Part shown: piece by piece, positions 8,892 through 18,643 of the stretch
How the letters are laid out: each line of letters starts with the position of its first letter
Numbering within the stretch: the stretch's first letter is position 1
Assembly: GCA_028718805.1 (NCBI GenBank)
Contig: JAQUKY010000003.1
Span: 1 to 64,000 of the forward strand
Reading direction: 5' to 3'
Length of the DNA stretch: 64,000 bases
Origin: Candidatus Nanoarchaeia archaeon
GTDB taxonomy: Archaea > Nanobdellota > Nanobdellia > Pacearchaeales > GW2011-AR1
Made by a program: the position numbers and the translations under genes
Notes under the pieces: generated by a model
Told to the model about the DNA's origin: nothing
Database searches by the model: none
What the model saw: only the letters and a program-made list of their open reading frames with translations

Positions 8892-10772
8892 ATGGCAGAC
8901 TACGAATCAATTTATTCAGGAGCAGCCAATTATCTAACTCCAGGTTATGAAACCCAAAGAGACATGGTAGGTTATCAGGTTCCTGCAGGGGAAATAAGCA
9001 TGAGCATAGACCCAAGAACCGCCAACCAATTAAGGGAAGTTAATATTAAGATTAATCCAGGAGAAAAACATTTTGAGGTTCAGGGATTGATGGCTAAAAA
9101 CTGGGAAGCAATGCCTAAACAGCATATAGAAGAGCTTAACAGGCTGGCTAAATTGACAGGTACAAAAGCTTCTTTTCATGGCCCATTAGTAGAGGCTTCT
9201 GGTGTTGGTGAAAGAGGATGGACTGAAATAGACAGGAAAGCTGCAGAAGACCAGCTGGCATCTGCTATAATAAGAGGGCACGAATTAGATCCAAATGGAA
9301 ATATTCCTGTTACAGTTCACTCAACTGCTCAGCTTCCGGATATGAAGCCAATAGTAAAAGTAAAAGAAAATGGAAAGATAGTAGAAAAAATAAAATCTCT
9401 TTATATTATTAATCCTGATTCCGGGCAGTTGCATGAGATAAAAGCACAAAAAAGATATTTCCCAGAAGAAGGAAAATTTACCGGAGAACCATCAGAATTT
9501 AATCCTGAAAAAGAATTAAAAAGAATAAATCAGGACCAATGGATAGAACAACTATCTGGAATAAATAGGTATGCTAATTTTGGTGAACAATCAATTAAAA
9601 AAGCTGAGTACCTAAGCGGAGCTGTGAGTGAATCCGAAGGAGTAAAAAGAACTCCTGAAGAAATCCAGCAATTTTTAGCTAAGATTGCAAACGAAGATTT
9701 AGATAAGTCAAATATACCAGAACTAAAAGACCTTAACGTAAAAGAAAGAGCTAAGGAAGCACAACGAGAAATTGAAGAAGGGCAGGTTTGGTTAAGAGAT
9801 GCTTATAGAAATATGAAATCCCTGTTTGATAATACTTATATAAGAGCTTCTGATGAAGACAAAGATAAGTTAAAGCAATTTGCAGAATGGGCAGCTCCGA
9901 AAATAAAAGAAGGAATAGAAAAAGATCCTGCTAAATTAAAAGACTTTTCTGAAGTAGTTGTTAAAGGATTAAAGGTTCTGGGAAAAATAGAAAATCCCCA
10001 GATGTTTGTTCCATTAGATAAATTTGTCATAGATAAATCCGCTGAAACTTTTGCAAATGTTGCAACAACTGCATATGAAAAATTTAAAGATAAGGCTCCC
10101 ATAATCAGCATTGAAAATCCTCCTGCTGGCTCTGGTTTGAGCAGGGGAGAAGATTTAAAGAATCTGGTTGAAGCTTCTAGAAAAAAATTTGTTGAAAACT
10201 TGCAGAAAAAAGGTATTTCTAAAGGAGAAGCAGAAGGGATAGCTGAAAAAACAATCGGAGTTACCTGGGATGTTGGGCATATAAACATGCTTAGAAAGTC
10301 AGGATGGGAAGATAAAGATTTAATCAAGGAGACTAAGACAGTTGCCCCTTTTGTGAAACATGTTCATCTTTCTGATAATTTTGGTTTTGAGCACACAGAA
10401 CTTCCAATGGGTATGGGGAATGTTCCTTTAAAAGAAGAGCTTCAGGAAATAGAAAAAGAAAAAGGCAAAAGAGAAATAAGAAAAGTAATAGAAGCAGGGG
10501 ATTATGCTCAGCATTTTTGGGAAAAAGGAGGAGAAAATCCCTTTGGTCCTACTTTAAAGGCATTTAACTCTCCTATTTATCCATTATATGAAGGTCCTGG
10601 CTGGTCTCAATTAGGAGGTTATGGTTCGTATTATATGGGTCATGGGCAGATAAATCCCCCAATACATCATTCAGTATATGGTGCAGGACTAACAACTCTC
10701 CCTGCTGAATTAGGGGGAGAAATGCCAGGCGGTGGAGGAGAAAGGGGAAGATTTGCACAAAGCCCAGGATAA
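8892..10772 (+). CDS. Xylose-isomerase/AP endonuclease 2-like TIM-barrel protein with Gly/Tyr-rich C-terminal tail
   Basis: FHGPLVEASGVGERGW, TWDVGHINMLRKSG, VKHVHLSDNFGFEHTELPMGMGNVPLKEE. Confidence 0.75.
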   Translation: MADYESIYSGAANYLTPGYETQRDMVGYQVPAGEISMSIDPRTANQLREVNIKINPGEKHFEVQGLMAKNWEAMPKQHIEELNRLAKLTGTKASFHGPLVEASGVGERGWTEIDRKAAEDQLASAIIRGHELDPNGNIPVTVHSTAQLPDMKPIVKVKENGKIVEKIKSLYIINPDSGQLHEIKAQKRYFPEEGKFTGEPSEFNPEKELKRINQDQWIEQLSGINRYANFGEQSIKKAEYLSGAVSESEGVKRTPEEIQQFLAKIANEDLDKSNIPELKDLNVKERAKEAQREIEEGQVWLRDAYRNMKSLFDNTYIRASDEDKDKLKQFAEWAAPKIKEGIEKDPAKLKDFSEVVVKGLKVLGKIENPQMFVPLDKFVIDKSAETFANVATTAYEKFKDKAPIISIENPPAGSGLSRGEDLKNLVEASRKKFVENLQKKGISKGEAEGIAEKTIGVTWDVGHINMLRKSGWEDKDLIKETKTVAPFVKHVHLSDNFGFEHTELPMGMGNVPLKEELQEIEKEKGKREIRKVIEAGDYAQHFWEKGGENPFGPTLKAFNSPIYPLYEGPGWSQLGGYGSYYMGHGQINPPIHHSVYGAGLTTLPAELGGEMPGGGGERGRFAQSPG

Positions 10773-10803
10773 AATTTGTGCAAATCAGAAGTGTAAAACT
10801 GAA

Positions 10804-10950
10804 CTCATAATAAACAGAACTTAATTCCCTCATATGCAAAGCTTAAATCGTTTAATAGATTACCAATAAAGAGTATTAATCACAATCAGCTAAACTAGAA
10901 CGCTATTGCTGCTCACATCAAGCGTTTAGGTTGGATAATTACTAACAAAA
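10804..10950 (+). repeat. Dispersed intergenic palindromic repeat (compound)
   Basis: ctcatatgcaaagcttaaatcgtttaatagattaccaataaa ... aacgctattgctgctcacatcaagcgtttaggtt. Confidence 0.75.
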
Positions 10951-11019
10951 AGCAAATTAAAAAGGTAAATTTAAAAACAAAGAAAAGTTAATATTATTAC
11001 TTAAAAACAGCAAAAAAAG

Positions 11020-11856
11020 ATGGTGAAGAAAATAATTAAGAATTCAAAGAAGAGTAAGCCTTCTAAATTAAAATATCAGCCGGTTAATTTAAAGACCGAA
11101 AAAGACATTGCAATGGATTTTGCAACAAAAGTATACCAGAGATTTGACAAGATGGTTAAGTCTATTATTCTGTTTGGTTCAACAATTAAGCAAACACGCA
11201 CTGCTGGTTCTGATATTGATATTATAATTATTTTAGATGATGCAATGATTAAATTTGATGAGCAGTTAACTGTCTGGTACAGGGAAGAATTAAGGAAAAT
11301 AATTGAAGCAAATCCCTACAAGAAAGATCTTCATGTTAATACAGTCAGATTAACAACCTGGTGGCAGGATTTAATCAGAGGAGATCCTACAATAATTAAT
11401 ATGATAAGGTACGGTGAAGCAATTATTGATTTTGGAGGTTTTTTCAATCCATTAAAAATTCTCTTAGATCAGGGAAAAATCAAGCCAAGTTCTGAAGCAA
11501 TTTACACCTGTTTAAATAGAGTCCCAACTCACATTGTAAGAAGCAAGCTTTCAGAAATATCATCTATTGAAGGATGTTATTGGGCATTTGTCGATTCTGC
11601 TCAGGCCCTGCTTATGACAATTAAAGTCCTCCCTCCTAGCCCAGAGCACATTCCTGTTTTATTAAAAGAAAATTTTGTAGACAAAAAATTGTTAAAAATG
11701 CAGTATGTTATCTGGTACAGGGATTTGTATGATCTTCATAGAAGAATAATGCACGGAGAGACAAGAGACTTGCCAGGAAATCTTATTGATGAATGGCAGA
11801 AAAGAAGCCAGGAATTCCTGAATGTTGTTCTTAAACTGATTGAAGAGATAATTTGA
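11020..11856 (+). CDS. Nucleotidyltransferase (Pol beta superfamily) with C-terminal helical domain
   Basis: ILFGSTIKQTRTAGSDIDIIIILDD; C-terminal half resembles the 30232-32055 protein. Confidence 0.85.
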   Translation: MVKKIIKNSKKSKPSKLKYQPVNLKTEKDIAMDFATKVYQRFDKMVKSIILFGSTIKQTRTAGSDIDIIIILDDAMIKFDEQLTVWYREELRKIIEANPYKKDLHVNTVRLTTWWQDLIRGDPTIINMIRYGEAIIDFGGFFNPLKILLDQGKIKPSSEAIYTCLNRVPTHIVRSKLSEISSIEGCYWAFVDSAQALLMTIKVLPPSPEHIPVLLKENFVDKKLLKMQYVIWYRDLYDLHRRIMHGETRDLPGNLIDEWQKRSQEFLNVVLKLIEEII

Positions 11857-11877
11857 TTTTGTTCCTAAATACTAATA

Positions 11878-12020
11878 ACTTTTATTTTAATCTATAATTG
11901 CTTAATCTTCTCATAAACATATTAAAATCGTTTTACAGATTATTAGACAAATAAGTTTAATTATCTTATCTCTGCTCATCTGCAAATCTTACCCAGTTTA
12001 CAGCATTACCAATAAATATT
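11878..12020 (+). repeat. Dispersed intergenic palindromic repeat (between convergent genes)
   Basis: acatattaaaatcgttttacagattattaga and ctcatctgcaaatcttacccagtttacagcattaccaataaa. Confidence 0.65.
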
Positions 12021-12067
12021 TAATAAAAAAAGTAAAAAAATTTAAAATAAAAAATAAAAATTAAGTT

Positions 12068-12970
12068 TTATTGAAGCATTTGGTAAACTCCGCCAAGGAA
12101 GTTTGCTTTTTTAGTAATATCCATTGCTGTTACTCCATCAATTATATATTGCTTCATTTTGCTTTCATTTTTTGCTAAAGCAGTATTCTTAAGTTCTCTT
12201 TCAGCAGGTTCAAGTATTAATTTATGGTAATATGCTTTTACACCATCAACATCACTTGAAGCATTTTTAGCAACATCTAAGACAAGAGCATCAGTTTTGC
12301 CAGTATATTTTTTCTTTAGTTCATCAATTTTCTTATCTACTAATTCTTTCATTTTGCCAATATTGCCCTTTCCTTGGTTTTCTTTAGTTGGGATTGAATA
12401 AGAAACAAGTTCACGATAAACTACAACCTTTTGGACAAAATCTTTGTTATCGTTTATTAACTTAGCATATCCTTCATATGCTTTGATAGCACTGTCAACA
12501 GCCTCATACCTTTCAGGATTATTATCCTTATCAATATTAGCAAGTTTACCTTTTAATTTTTGGGCTTTTTCAGTATAAGATTCTTTGATTTCATCTAAGT
12601 CAAGTTTACTAGCTTCTTTCATTAAATCATTTTGTTTTAAAGGAATAACACTAAATGCAATTTTTTGCAGGTTATCTCCTAATTCATCAATAAGTTCCTC
12701 TAAATTTCCTGCTAATCCTTTATATACTCCTTTTGATTTTCTGTATTGAATTTCTTGCGCACGCTCAAATCTGTCTCTTGAGGACCCTACTTCAAGCGCG
12801 ACTAATGAGTTTGGATCAACCTCATATGCATCAACAAGGAAATCAGCATACTCTTCCACATTAGACTCAAAAGTTTCAGGGTCATGCTGGCTTTTATGTA
12901 GAATATCAACTAAACCAGACCCTCTTTCGATTTTGTCCATAGCTTTTAAAAAATCTTTTTTATTTACCAT
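12068..12970 (-). CDS. Hypothetical protein, helical
   Basis: 300-aa ORF; no family recognised. Confidence 0.75.
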   Translation of the reverse strand: MVNKKDFLKAMDKIERGSGLVDILHKSQHDPETFESNVEEYADFLVDAYEVDPNSLVALEVGSSRDRFERAQEIQYRKSKGVYKGLAGNLEELIDELGDNLQKIAFSVIPLKQNDLMKEASKLDLDEIKESYTEKAQKLKGKLANIDKDNNPERYEAVDSAIKAYEGYAKLINDNKDFVQKVVVYRELVSYSIPTKENQGKGNIGKMKELVDKKIDELKKKYTGKTDALVLDVAKNASSDVDGVKAYYHKLILEPAERELKNTALAKNESKMKQYIIDGVTAMDITKKANFLGGVYQMLQ

Positions 12971-12975
12971 TTTTC

Positions 12976-13125
12976 TTAATTTTTACTCCCTTTTATTTTA
13001 AGATTTGTAATTTCAATTTTTACAATATTACCTGGTTTAAATTCTTCTTTGAGGCAAGTTGGAATTATAATTACTGAATTCTTTCCTTGTCTTGCAATTT
13101 TTTTTGTTATGATTATTTTATCCAT
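12976..13125 (-). CDS. AbrB/SpoVT-like swapped-hairpin DNA-binding protein, 49 aa
   Basis: Read directly: MDKIIITKKIARQGKNSVIIIPTCLKEEFKPGNIVKIEITNLKIKGSKN*; not in supplied ORF track. Confidence 0.65.
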   Translation of the reverse strand: MDKIIITKKIARQGKNSVIIIPTCLKEEFKPGNIVKIEITNLKIKGSKN

Positions 13126-13356
13126 TTTGTATATTTTTTATATAACTTTATCGCGTTATAGTTATAATATACAATATATGCTAGTATTTAAATCTTTCGG
13201 TTTGTAAGAACTATGCAGTGGTAACAAATATTGGTCTATCAAACACCCAGAAATATGCCTTAGGGCTATATAAAGATTATGTAGGGGCTATATCGACGTG
13301 GTTAATGATTATGAGGTTACCAATATATTTTTATAACCCTGTTATTTATTGAATAT

Positions 13357-14313
13357 ATGAACTTTAAAAGAGGATTAAAACCATTGGGTTTTTTGCTAAT
13401 TGCAATAGGGGCATTTATAATAATCATCCAGCCATTTTCAACAACCGGGGCGGTTATTGATATTTCAACTGCTGTTTCAAGAATCTGGTTTTTTGCTGGA
13501 CTGGCAATGGTTGCTGTTGGGATTTTTATGTCAATTTCCTTAGAGGGACACATAAATACTGGGCCCAGAATAACCCCTGAGTATGAAATTGTGGATATCG
13601 TGGAGATTATGAGAAAAGCTGGAAGAGGGGAAGATGTGGTTTTTGTTTTAGATTCTTCTGGGATAATTAATTATGGTAATGAATTACGCTATTTAATTGA
13701 TTGTTATCCTGATAAAGTTTATGTTCCTGTCAAGGTCATAAAAGAGCTGGAAAAAAGCAAAAGAGGGAAAGCTATAATAGAGGGGGAATTTAAGGATAAA
13801 GATGGGGCTTGGAAAGTGAAACAACTGAACCCTAAGAAAGACCCTGTCAGATACAAAAAATTTCAAAAAATTGTAGAGAATACTCTTATGGAAACAAAAA
13901 AACATAAAGATTATGTTGTCATGGAGAAAATTGTAGGAGAGGAAAGGGTCTCAGCAGGAGTGTCTGACAAAGAACTGGAACGTTACCTGAGGATAATAGA
14001 GCATGAACTTCCATCAAAATTAATGAGTAGGTATAATAAAGCTCCTACCAAACAAAACAAATTATGGCTCTTAAAAAAAGAATACGGAATGAGTAAAGGA
14101 GACGTTGGTGTTGTGATGACAGCATTACAAAACGCTTTAGACAACAAAAAAGTAGAAATTTTAGCTCAGGATACACATATAAGGGACTCTGTTAGGTCTT
14201 TAGTTAATCAATATCCCGATTTAAAAGGTCGTTTAAATTATATTGATTATAGAAGATATAAAAATAAGTTGAAGGGAGAACCTGCAGAATATCCCGCAGC
14301 AGAAGTTGCTTAG
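13357..14313 (+). CDS. Membrane-anchored PIN-domain protein (two N-terminal TMs)
   Basis: TM-PFSTTGAVIDIST-TM then VVFVLDSSGIINY...VYVPVKVIKELEKSKRG...ILAQDTHIRDS. Confidence 0.75.
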   Translation: MNFKRGLKPLGFLLIAIGAFIIIIQPFSTTGAVIDISTAVSRIWFFAGLAMVAVGIFMSISLEGHINTGPRITPEYEIVDIVEIMRKAGRGEDVVFVLDSSGIINYGNELRYLIDCYPDKVYVPVKVIKELEKSKRGKAIIEGEFKDKDGAWKVKQLNPKKDPVRYKKFQKIVENTLMETKKHKDYVVMEKIVGEERVSAGVSDKELERYLRIIEHELPSKLMSRYNKAPTKQNKLWLLKKEYGMSKGDVGVVMTALQNALDNKKVEILAQDTHIRDSVRSLVNQYPDLKGRLNYIDYRRYKNKLKGEPAEYPAAEVA

Positions 14314-14753
14314 TATGCTCGGTCAATGATCCTTTTTTTTTCCATGATGCTTCTTGTTAATTCTATATTTTTTGAAAAACTTAAAAATCTTTTTTCTGGC
14401 ACGACGAAATATTCTCCCAAAAGTTTTATTTTCTTATATAATTTTTCTGGGATAATCTCATAGAAATCTATATCCACCCTTGAAACAGCAAATTTTGTAA
14501 AACCTGGATGCTCTTCGTATAAGCCATACATTCGCTCTATTGCTCTGTCATCATTAAAAGTTCTTAAAACAGGAATAACAAGAGAGCATGTCTTTTCTAC
14601 TTCATAAGGATTTGTTTGTTTTGCATGGAAAATCAAGTCATATTTTTGTTTTCCATTATGGATAAAATCTCTTTCCCCAAATAACACGAGGTTTTCCAGA
14701 TTATTATCAAGTGCCTTATCAGCTACTCCATCAAGTATTATTATTTTTCCCAT
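14310..14753 (-). CDS. Hypothetical protein, partner of an RHH regulator
   Basis: 147-aa ORF, 1 nt downstream of the RHH ORF. Confidence 0.65.
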   Translation of the reverse strand: MGKIIILDGVADKALDNNLENLVLFGERDFIHNGKQKYDLIFHAKQTNPYEVEKTCSLVIPVLRTFNDDRAIERMYGLYEEHPGFTKFAVSRVDIDFYEIIPEKLYKKIKLLGEYFVVPEKRFLSFSKNIELTRSIMEKKRIIDRAY

Positions 14754-14754
14754 T

Positions 14755-14895
14755 TTACTTCTTGTTTTCCTCCAAAAATTTTCTCAAGGAATGTTCAATG
14801 ACATGGCTCCTGTTTCTGAACTGGCTGTCCTTCAAAAGCTCTTCGATTGTCTTTATGGCTTCTTCATCAATTGTTATGGATATTTTCTGTTTCAT
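14755..14895 (-). CDS. Ribbon-helix-helix (CopG-like) protein, 46 aa
   Basis: Read directly: MKQKISITIDEEAIKTIEELLKDSQFRNRSHVIEHSLRKFLEENKK*; not in supplied ORF track. Confidence 0.8.
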   Translation of the reverse strand: MKQKISITIDEEAIKTIEELLKDSQFRNRSHVIEHSLRKFLEENKK

Positions 14896-15287
14896 TTTTT
14901 TGCTCCTAAATAAGATTTTAAATAATTTTCTCTAATTAAACGATTGAGATATCTTAATGCTTTTTTATTAATGCAACTTGCCCTCCATCCAGAAATACCT
15001 AAAATTTCTCCAATATCTTTAAATGTTCTCTGCTGAAGATAACATTGCTCAACAGCAATTCTATATCTTATTCCTTTCCTTGCCTCAAGTTTTTTCAATA
15101 ATCCATAAAGGTAATCTTTCATATCATTTTGTTCAGCAGTCTCATCAAAATAAATCTGGTTTTTTGCTGAACATTCTAGAAGTTCTCTGTTTGTTCTTCT
15201 TTCAAACTTCATTTGCTCATATTTGCTGTTTTTATTTGTCATTTTAAGCCTCTTGCCTCTAGAAATCACAACTTCTTCTGATATCAT
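14892..15287 (-). CDS. HTH protein resembling sigma-70 region 4
   Basis: YRIAVEQCYLQQRTFKDIGEILGISGWRASCINKKALRYLNRLI; ATGA overlap with RHH ORF. Confidence 0.6.
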   Translation of the reverse strand: MISEEVVISRGKRLKMTNKNSKYEQMKFERRTNRELLECSAKNQIYFDETAEQNDMKDYLYGLLKKLEARKGIRYRIAVEQCYLQQRTFKDIGEILGISGWRASCINKKALRYLNRLIRENYLKSYLGAKK

Positions 15288-15405
15288 ACTTCATCCTACC
15301 TTTATAAATTTTACTATTTATGATTACTTAAAAATGACACTATATTTAGAATGGACCTTATTTCCTAGCAACCTTCTCATAAGTTCACTCACAATATAAT
15401 TAAAA

Positions 15406-16119
15406 CTACTTTCGTGAACTTATTCGCCACATCAGTTCAAAATATTTCCTGTAACCATCTGAAATTTCCTTGTTTTTTATAACAATTGCTATTGGGTTTT
15501 CCCTGCTCCATAGGATTATTGCTACTTTATCACCGTAAATATTAACTGCCAAAGGAGAAGAATACTTTTGGGGGAGATATTTTATCTCAGATAAGGGAAT
15601 CTGCATTTTTTCTGGTGTTCTGGTGAATATAATCTTTGTTTTGATTTTATTCTCTTTTCTTTTCTTGTCAAACCACTTGAAATAAAACTGCAGGATTTCA
15701 TATGCTAAAGGTGATGCCCCCAAAACAAGTATTTCTTCCCCTGTTTCTATCTGGTCTTCAAAAACAGTTTTTAATCCTGCCTTGCCTTTGTAAAAATTAG
15801 TCTCCTGCTTTTCTTTTGTTTTTTGATAATAAGTAAGCATCTCAGGAAGAATGCTGTTAATCTGGCTTTCTTTTTCTTTTATTATGTCAAGAAAAACATT
15901 TGGCGAAGAAGCTTCAAACAATCTCCTGTTGTTTTTTACAATATAACCAACAAGCCCTTTTTTAATAAGCATCTCTGTTGTGTCATAAACTGTTCTCCTG
16001 TGCAGCCCGATTCTTCTCGAAATCTGCCCGGCCAGACTCGGCCCAAGTTCAAGCAATGCCTTGTAAACTAAAGATTCATTATTTGTTAACCCTGCCTGTC
16101 TTAAAATTTCAATGTCCAT
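15406..16119 (-). CDS. TrmB-family transcriptional regulator
   Basis: LRQAGLTNNESLVYKALLELGPSLAGQISRRIGLHRRTVYDTTEMLIKKGLV winged helix plus C-terminal domain. Confidence 0.85.
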   Translation of the reverse strand: MDIEILRQAGLTNNESLVYKALLELGPSLAGQISRRIGLHRRTVYDTTEMLIKKGLVGYIVKNNRRLFEASSPNVFLDIIKEKESQINSILPEMLTYYQKTKEKQETNFYKGKAGLKTVFEDQIETGEEILVLGASPLAYEILQFYFKWFDKKRKENKIKTKIIFTRTPEKMQIPLSEIKYLPQKYSSPLAVNIYGDKVAIILWSRENPIAIVIKNKEISDGYRKYFELMWRISSRK

Positions 16120-16120
16120 T

Positions 16121-17323
16121 TTAGAGTTTATCCTCCTTAATTTTTAAATATAAGATTATGGCTGGAATCATTAATAGGCTTGAAATAAAAATAGTGTATT
16201 TTGGTCCAATCCAATCAACTAATAATCCTGCAATAGGCAAAGCAATTACAGAAGCCAACGCACCTATCATACTTCTGACACTCCCAACAGTTGCCCTTAA
16301 TTTTGAAGGGATAAATCTATGAAAATAAACTTCTGCTGCAGGATTTTTTGAAAAAAAGAAAAATAACGATAAAAGTAAGATAGGAATTGCTAATAAGAGA
16401 TTAAATGCAAAAAGTATAAAAAGGTTTATAACTGCCCCCAAAATTATAGTTAGAACTATAAAATTTCTTTCTTTTCCTTTTTTAAGGAATTTAATCCCCA
16501 CAATAGGAGAAATAGCAACAATTAAAGTCATTGCACTCCATAAATATCCAAACTGATAATCTTTCATTCCCAAATCTTTAAGTAAAGGAACCCAGCTTAT
16601 ATTTGCCTGTAGCTGTGAAGCAAATACAAAGATAACTAATGCAATAAAAAGATAAAATAAAACATGATGTTGATAACTGTAATTAAGAGATTTTTTAGTT
16701 TGGGTCTTTAAATTTATAAAAGAATCCCGTACTTTTATCCTTCTTGTAGTATAAATCTCTTTTGCAAATAAAGCTAATAAGACTGCTGAAGCAAGATAGC
16801 ATGCTGCTGAAATAGGCCAGATTATACTAATCCCAAAATATTTAACTATAACCACCCCCAATAATCCTGAGAAAAACGAACCCAGATTAATAAACACCTG
16901 CATTTTATTAAAAAAGCCGTGAATAAATTTTTTATTTTTCTTGTTTATCATATCGACAATCCAGGCATCCTTACTTCCTGAAGAAAATGTTGCCCCAAAT
17001 CCCCATAAACCAAATATTAAAACTACCCAATAAAAATCTTTTATAAAAAATAAAGAAAGCATGCATACTCCTTCTATAAAATATCCAAGAAGAACAGACA
17101 TCTTTCTTCCATATAAGTCTGCAAATGCTCCAGTAGGAATTTCAAAAACTAATATAGCCAATCCAGAAGCTGCTGCGATTAATCCTATCTGAAATAGACT
17201 AAATCCAATATTCAAAAAATAAATTGTCAAAAAAGCTGGAGCAAGATATAATAAAGAAGCAAGAAAATATTCTAGATAAAACGGCCATAATAATTTTAGC
17301 TCTGATTTTTCAAATAATTTCAT
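16121..17323 (-). CDS. Major facilitator superfamily transporter
   Basis: About 12 hydrophobic segments; FEIPTGAFADLYGRKMSVLLGY MFS signature. Confidence 0.9.
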   Translation of the reverse strand: MKLFEKSELKLLWPFYLEYFLASLLYLAPAFLTIYFLNIGFSLFQIGLIAAASGLAILVFEIPTGAFADLYGRKMSVLLGYFIEGVCMLSLFFIKDFYWVVLIFGLWGFGATFSSGSKDAWIVDMINKKNKKFIHGFFNKMQVFINLGSFFSGLLGVVIVKYFGISIIWPISAACYLASAVLLALFAKEIYTTRRIKVRDSFINLKTQTKKSLNYSYQHHVLFYLFIALVIFVFASQLQANISWVPLLKDLGMKDYQFGYLWSAMTLIVAISPIVGIKFLKKGKERNFIVLTIILGAVINLFILFAFNLLLAIPILLLSLFFFFSKNPAAEVYFHRFIPSKLRATVGSVRSMIGALASVIALPIAGLLVDWIGPKYTIFISSLLMIPAIILYLKIKEDKL

Positions 17324-17448
17324 AATAATCCAAATATTTCAATATTTATAAATCTTATTATTGTGGTGTTTATTACCACCTCATAAATTTATCTATTATT
17401 CTTTGTATGTCTAATTAAGTAAATTGATACAGGAGGTAAAAATAAAAA

Positions 17449-18336
17449 ATGGAAATTGAATTAGCATATAGCCCGATAAGCCCAAGAATAAATGAGCAAG
17501 ATTTTGATGCTTATTTACATCAGCCAGGAAGAGCAGACATAGCAAGAAAAATAGCTATTGAACCATTGGAAGAAACAATGAAAGATACTGACAAAGAAGT
17601 TTTCCAGTTTGGGGATTTTAAGGTAAGCAGAAGCTTGCAGGGAAGTCCTAAAGTTTCATGGGAAAGAGTTTATTCATCTGTCTTAGAATTCTTAAAAATA
17701 AGAGCAGATGATAGCAGAGCCTTTGAAATGACTGGATTAAAGCAATTTGATGGAGTTGGTTATTGTATCTTGGTTTCTGATTTAAATGATTTTGTAAACA
17801 AACAAACAGAGAAAAACACTTTACAAAGTGCATATTTTCAGCTGTTTTGGCCAAAGATGAAAAAGGACGAACCGTTTACAAGAGAAATTGTTTTACCAGA
17901 CAGAGATTACAGCAAGATAACTGAAGAAAATGCAAGAATTGTTCTCGCTGCAAAAAGATTTTGTTCTGGACTTGACAAAGAAGTATCTAAGGCTTTCAAA
18001 GAAGCAAATCAGGACTGGTTTAGCGATGAAACTGGATACAGCATGGAAAATTTGCCTGAAGAAAGCACAAGAAGAACAAGGAAGATAGCAAGAGGAAAAT
18101 ATGTCTTTGTTAACTTAGTAAGAGAAGAAGTTCCCCAATACAAGGAAATCATCAGTCAGTTAAATGCTGAATTAAGTGACTTAGATGCAGGAAACCCTTT
18201 AGAAGGCTATAAGACAAAGCAGACTAGAGAAGGAGTCTATGTAAACATAAAAAATGTTTTTGATAGGCTTGGGATGGAAAGACTTGAGAAAGACAAGTTC
18301 ATAACTTCAAAAGGCAGATACGAGATTTTTCCTTAA
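17449..18336 (+). CDS. Hypothetical protein
   Basis: 295-aa ORF; upstream AGGAGG. Confidence 0.75.
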   Translation: MEIELAYSPISPRINEQDFDAYLHQPGRADIARKIAIEPLEETMKDTDKEVFQFGDFKVSRSLQGSPKVSWERVYSSVLEFLKIRADDSRAFEMTGLKQFDGVGYCILVSDLNDFVNKQTEKNTLQSAYFQLFWPKMKKDEPFTREIVLPDRDYSKITEENARIVLAAKRFCSGLDKEVSKAFKEANQDWFSDETGYSMENLPEESTRRTRKIARGKYVFVNLVREEVPQYKEIISQLNAELSDLDAGNPLEGYKTKQTREGVYVNIKNVFDRLGMERLEKDKFITSKGRYEIFP

Positions 18337-18396
18337 AATTTTATTTTTTTATTTTCTTTTTTATTTTCAAATTCAACTTAAACAATCAAACCTAAA

Positions 18397-18642
18397 ATGA
18401 GAAAAAAATCACTAAAAAATGCAAGAGAAATAGTCGGTTTTGGAGCTGTGCAAAAATATGGGTACAGGTTAAGCGACAGGGAAATTAAGACTATCGCAGA
18501 TTATTGCGCAATTAGAGGGGGAAATAGAGGAGAAGTAGAAAATGTTCTGAAAAATGCAGGGAGGCCATTTGATATTTCTGATCCAACTTTCAGAAAAACA
18601 TGTCTGTTGTGCAGGTCATTAAATAATTATTGTTGTTGTTAA
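18397..18642 (+). CDS. Hypothetical Cys-rich-tail protein
   Basis: 81-aa ORF ending CLLCRSLNNYCCC; 1 nt before the ligase start. Confidence 0.65.
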   Translation: MRKKSLKNAREIVGFGAVQKYGYRLSDREIKTIADYCAIRGGNRGEVENVLKNAGRPFDISDPTFRKTCLLCRSLNNYCCC

Positions 18643-18643
18643 A

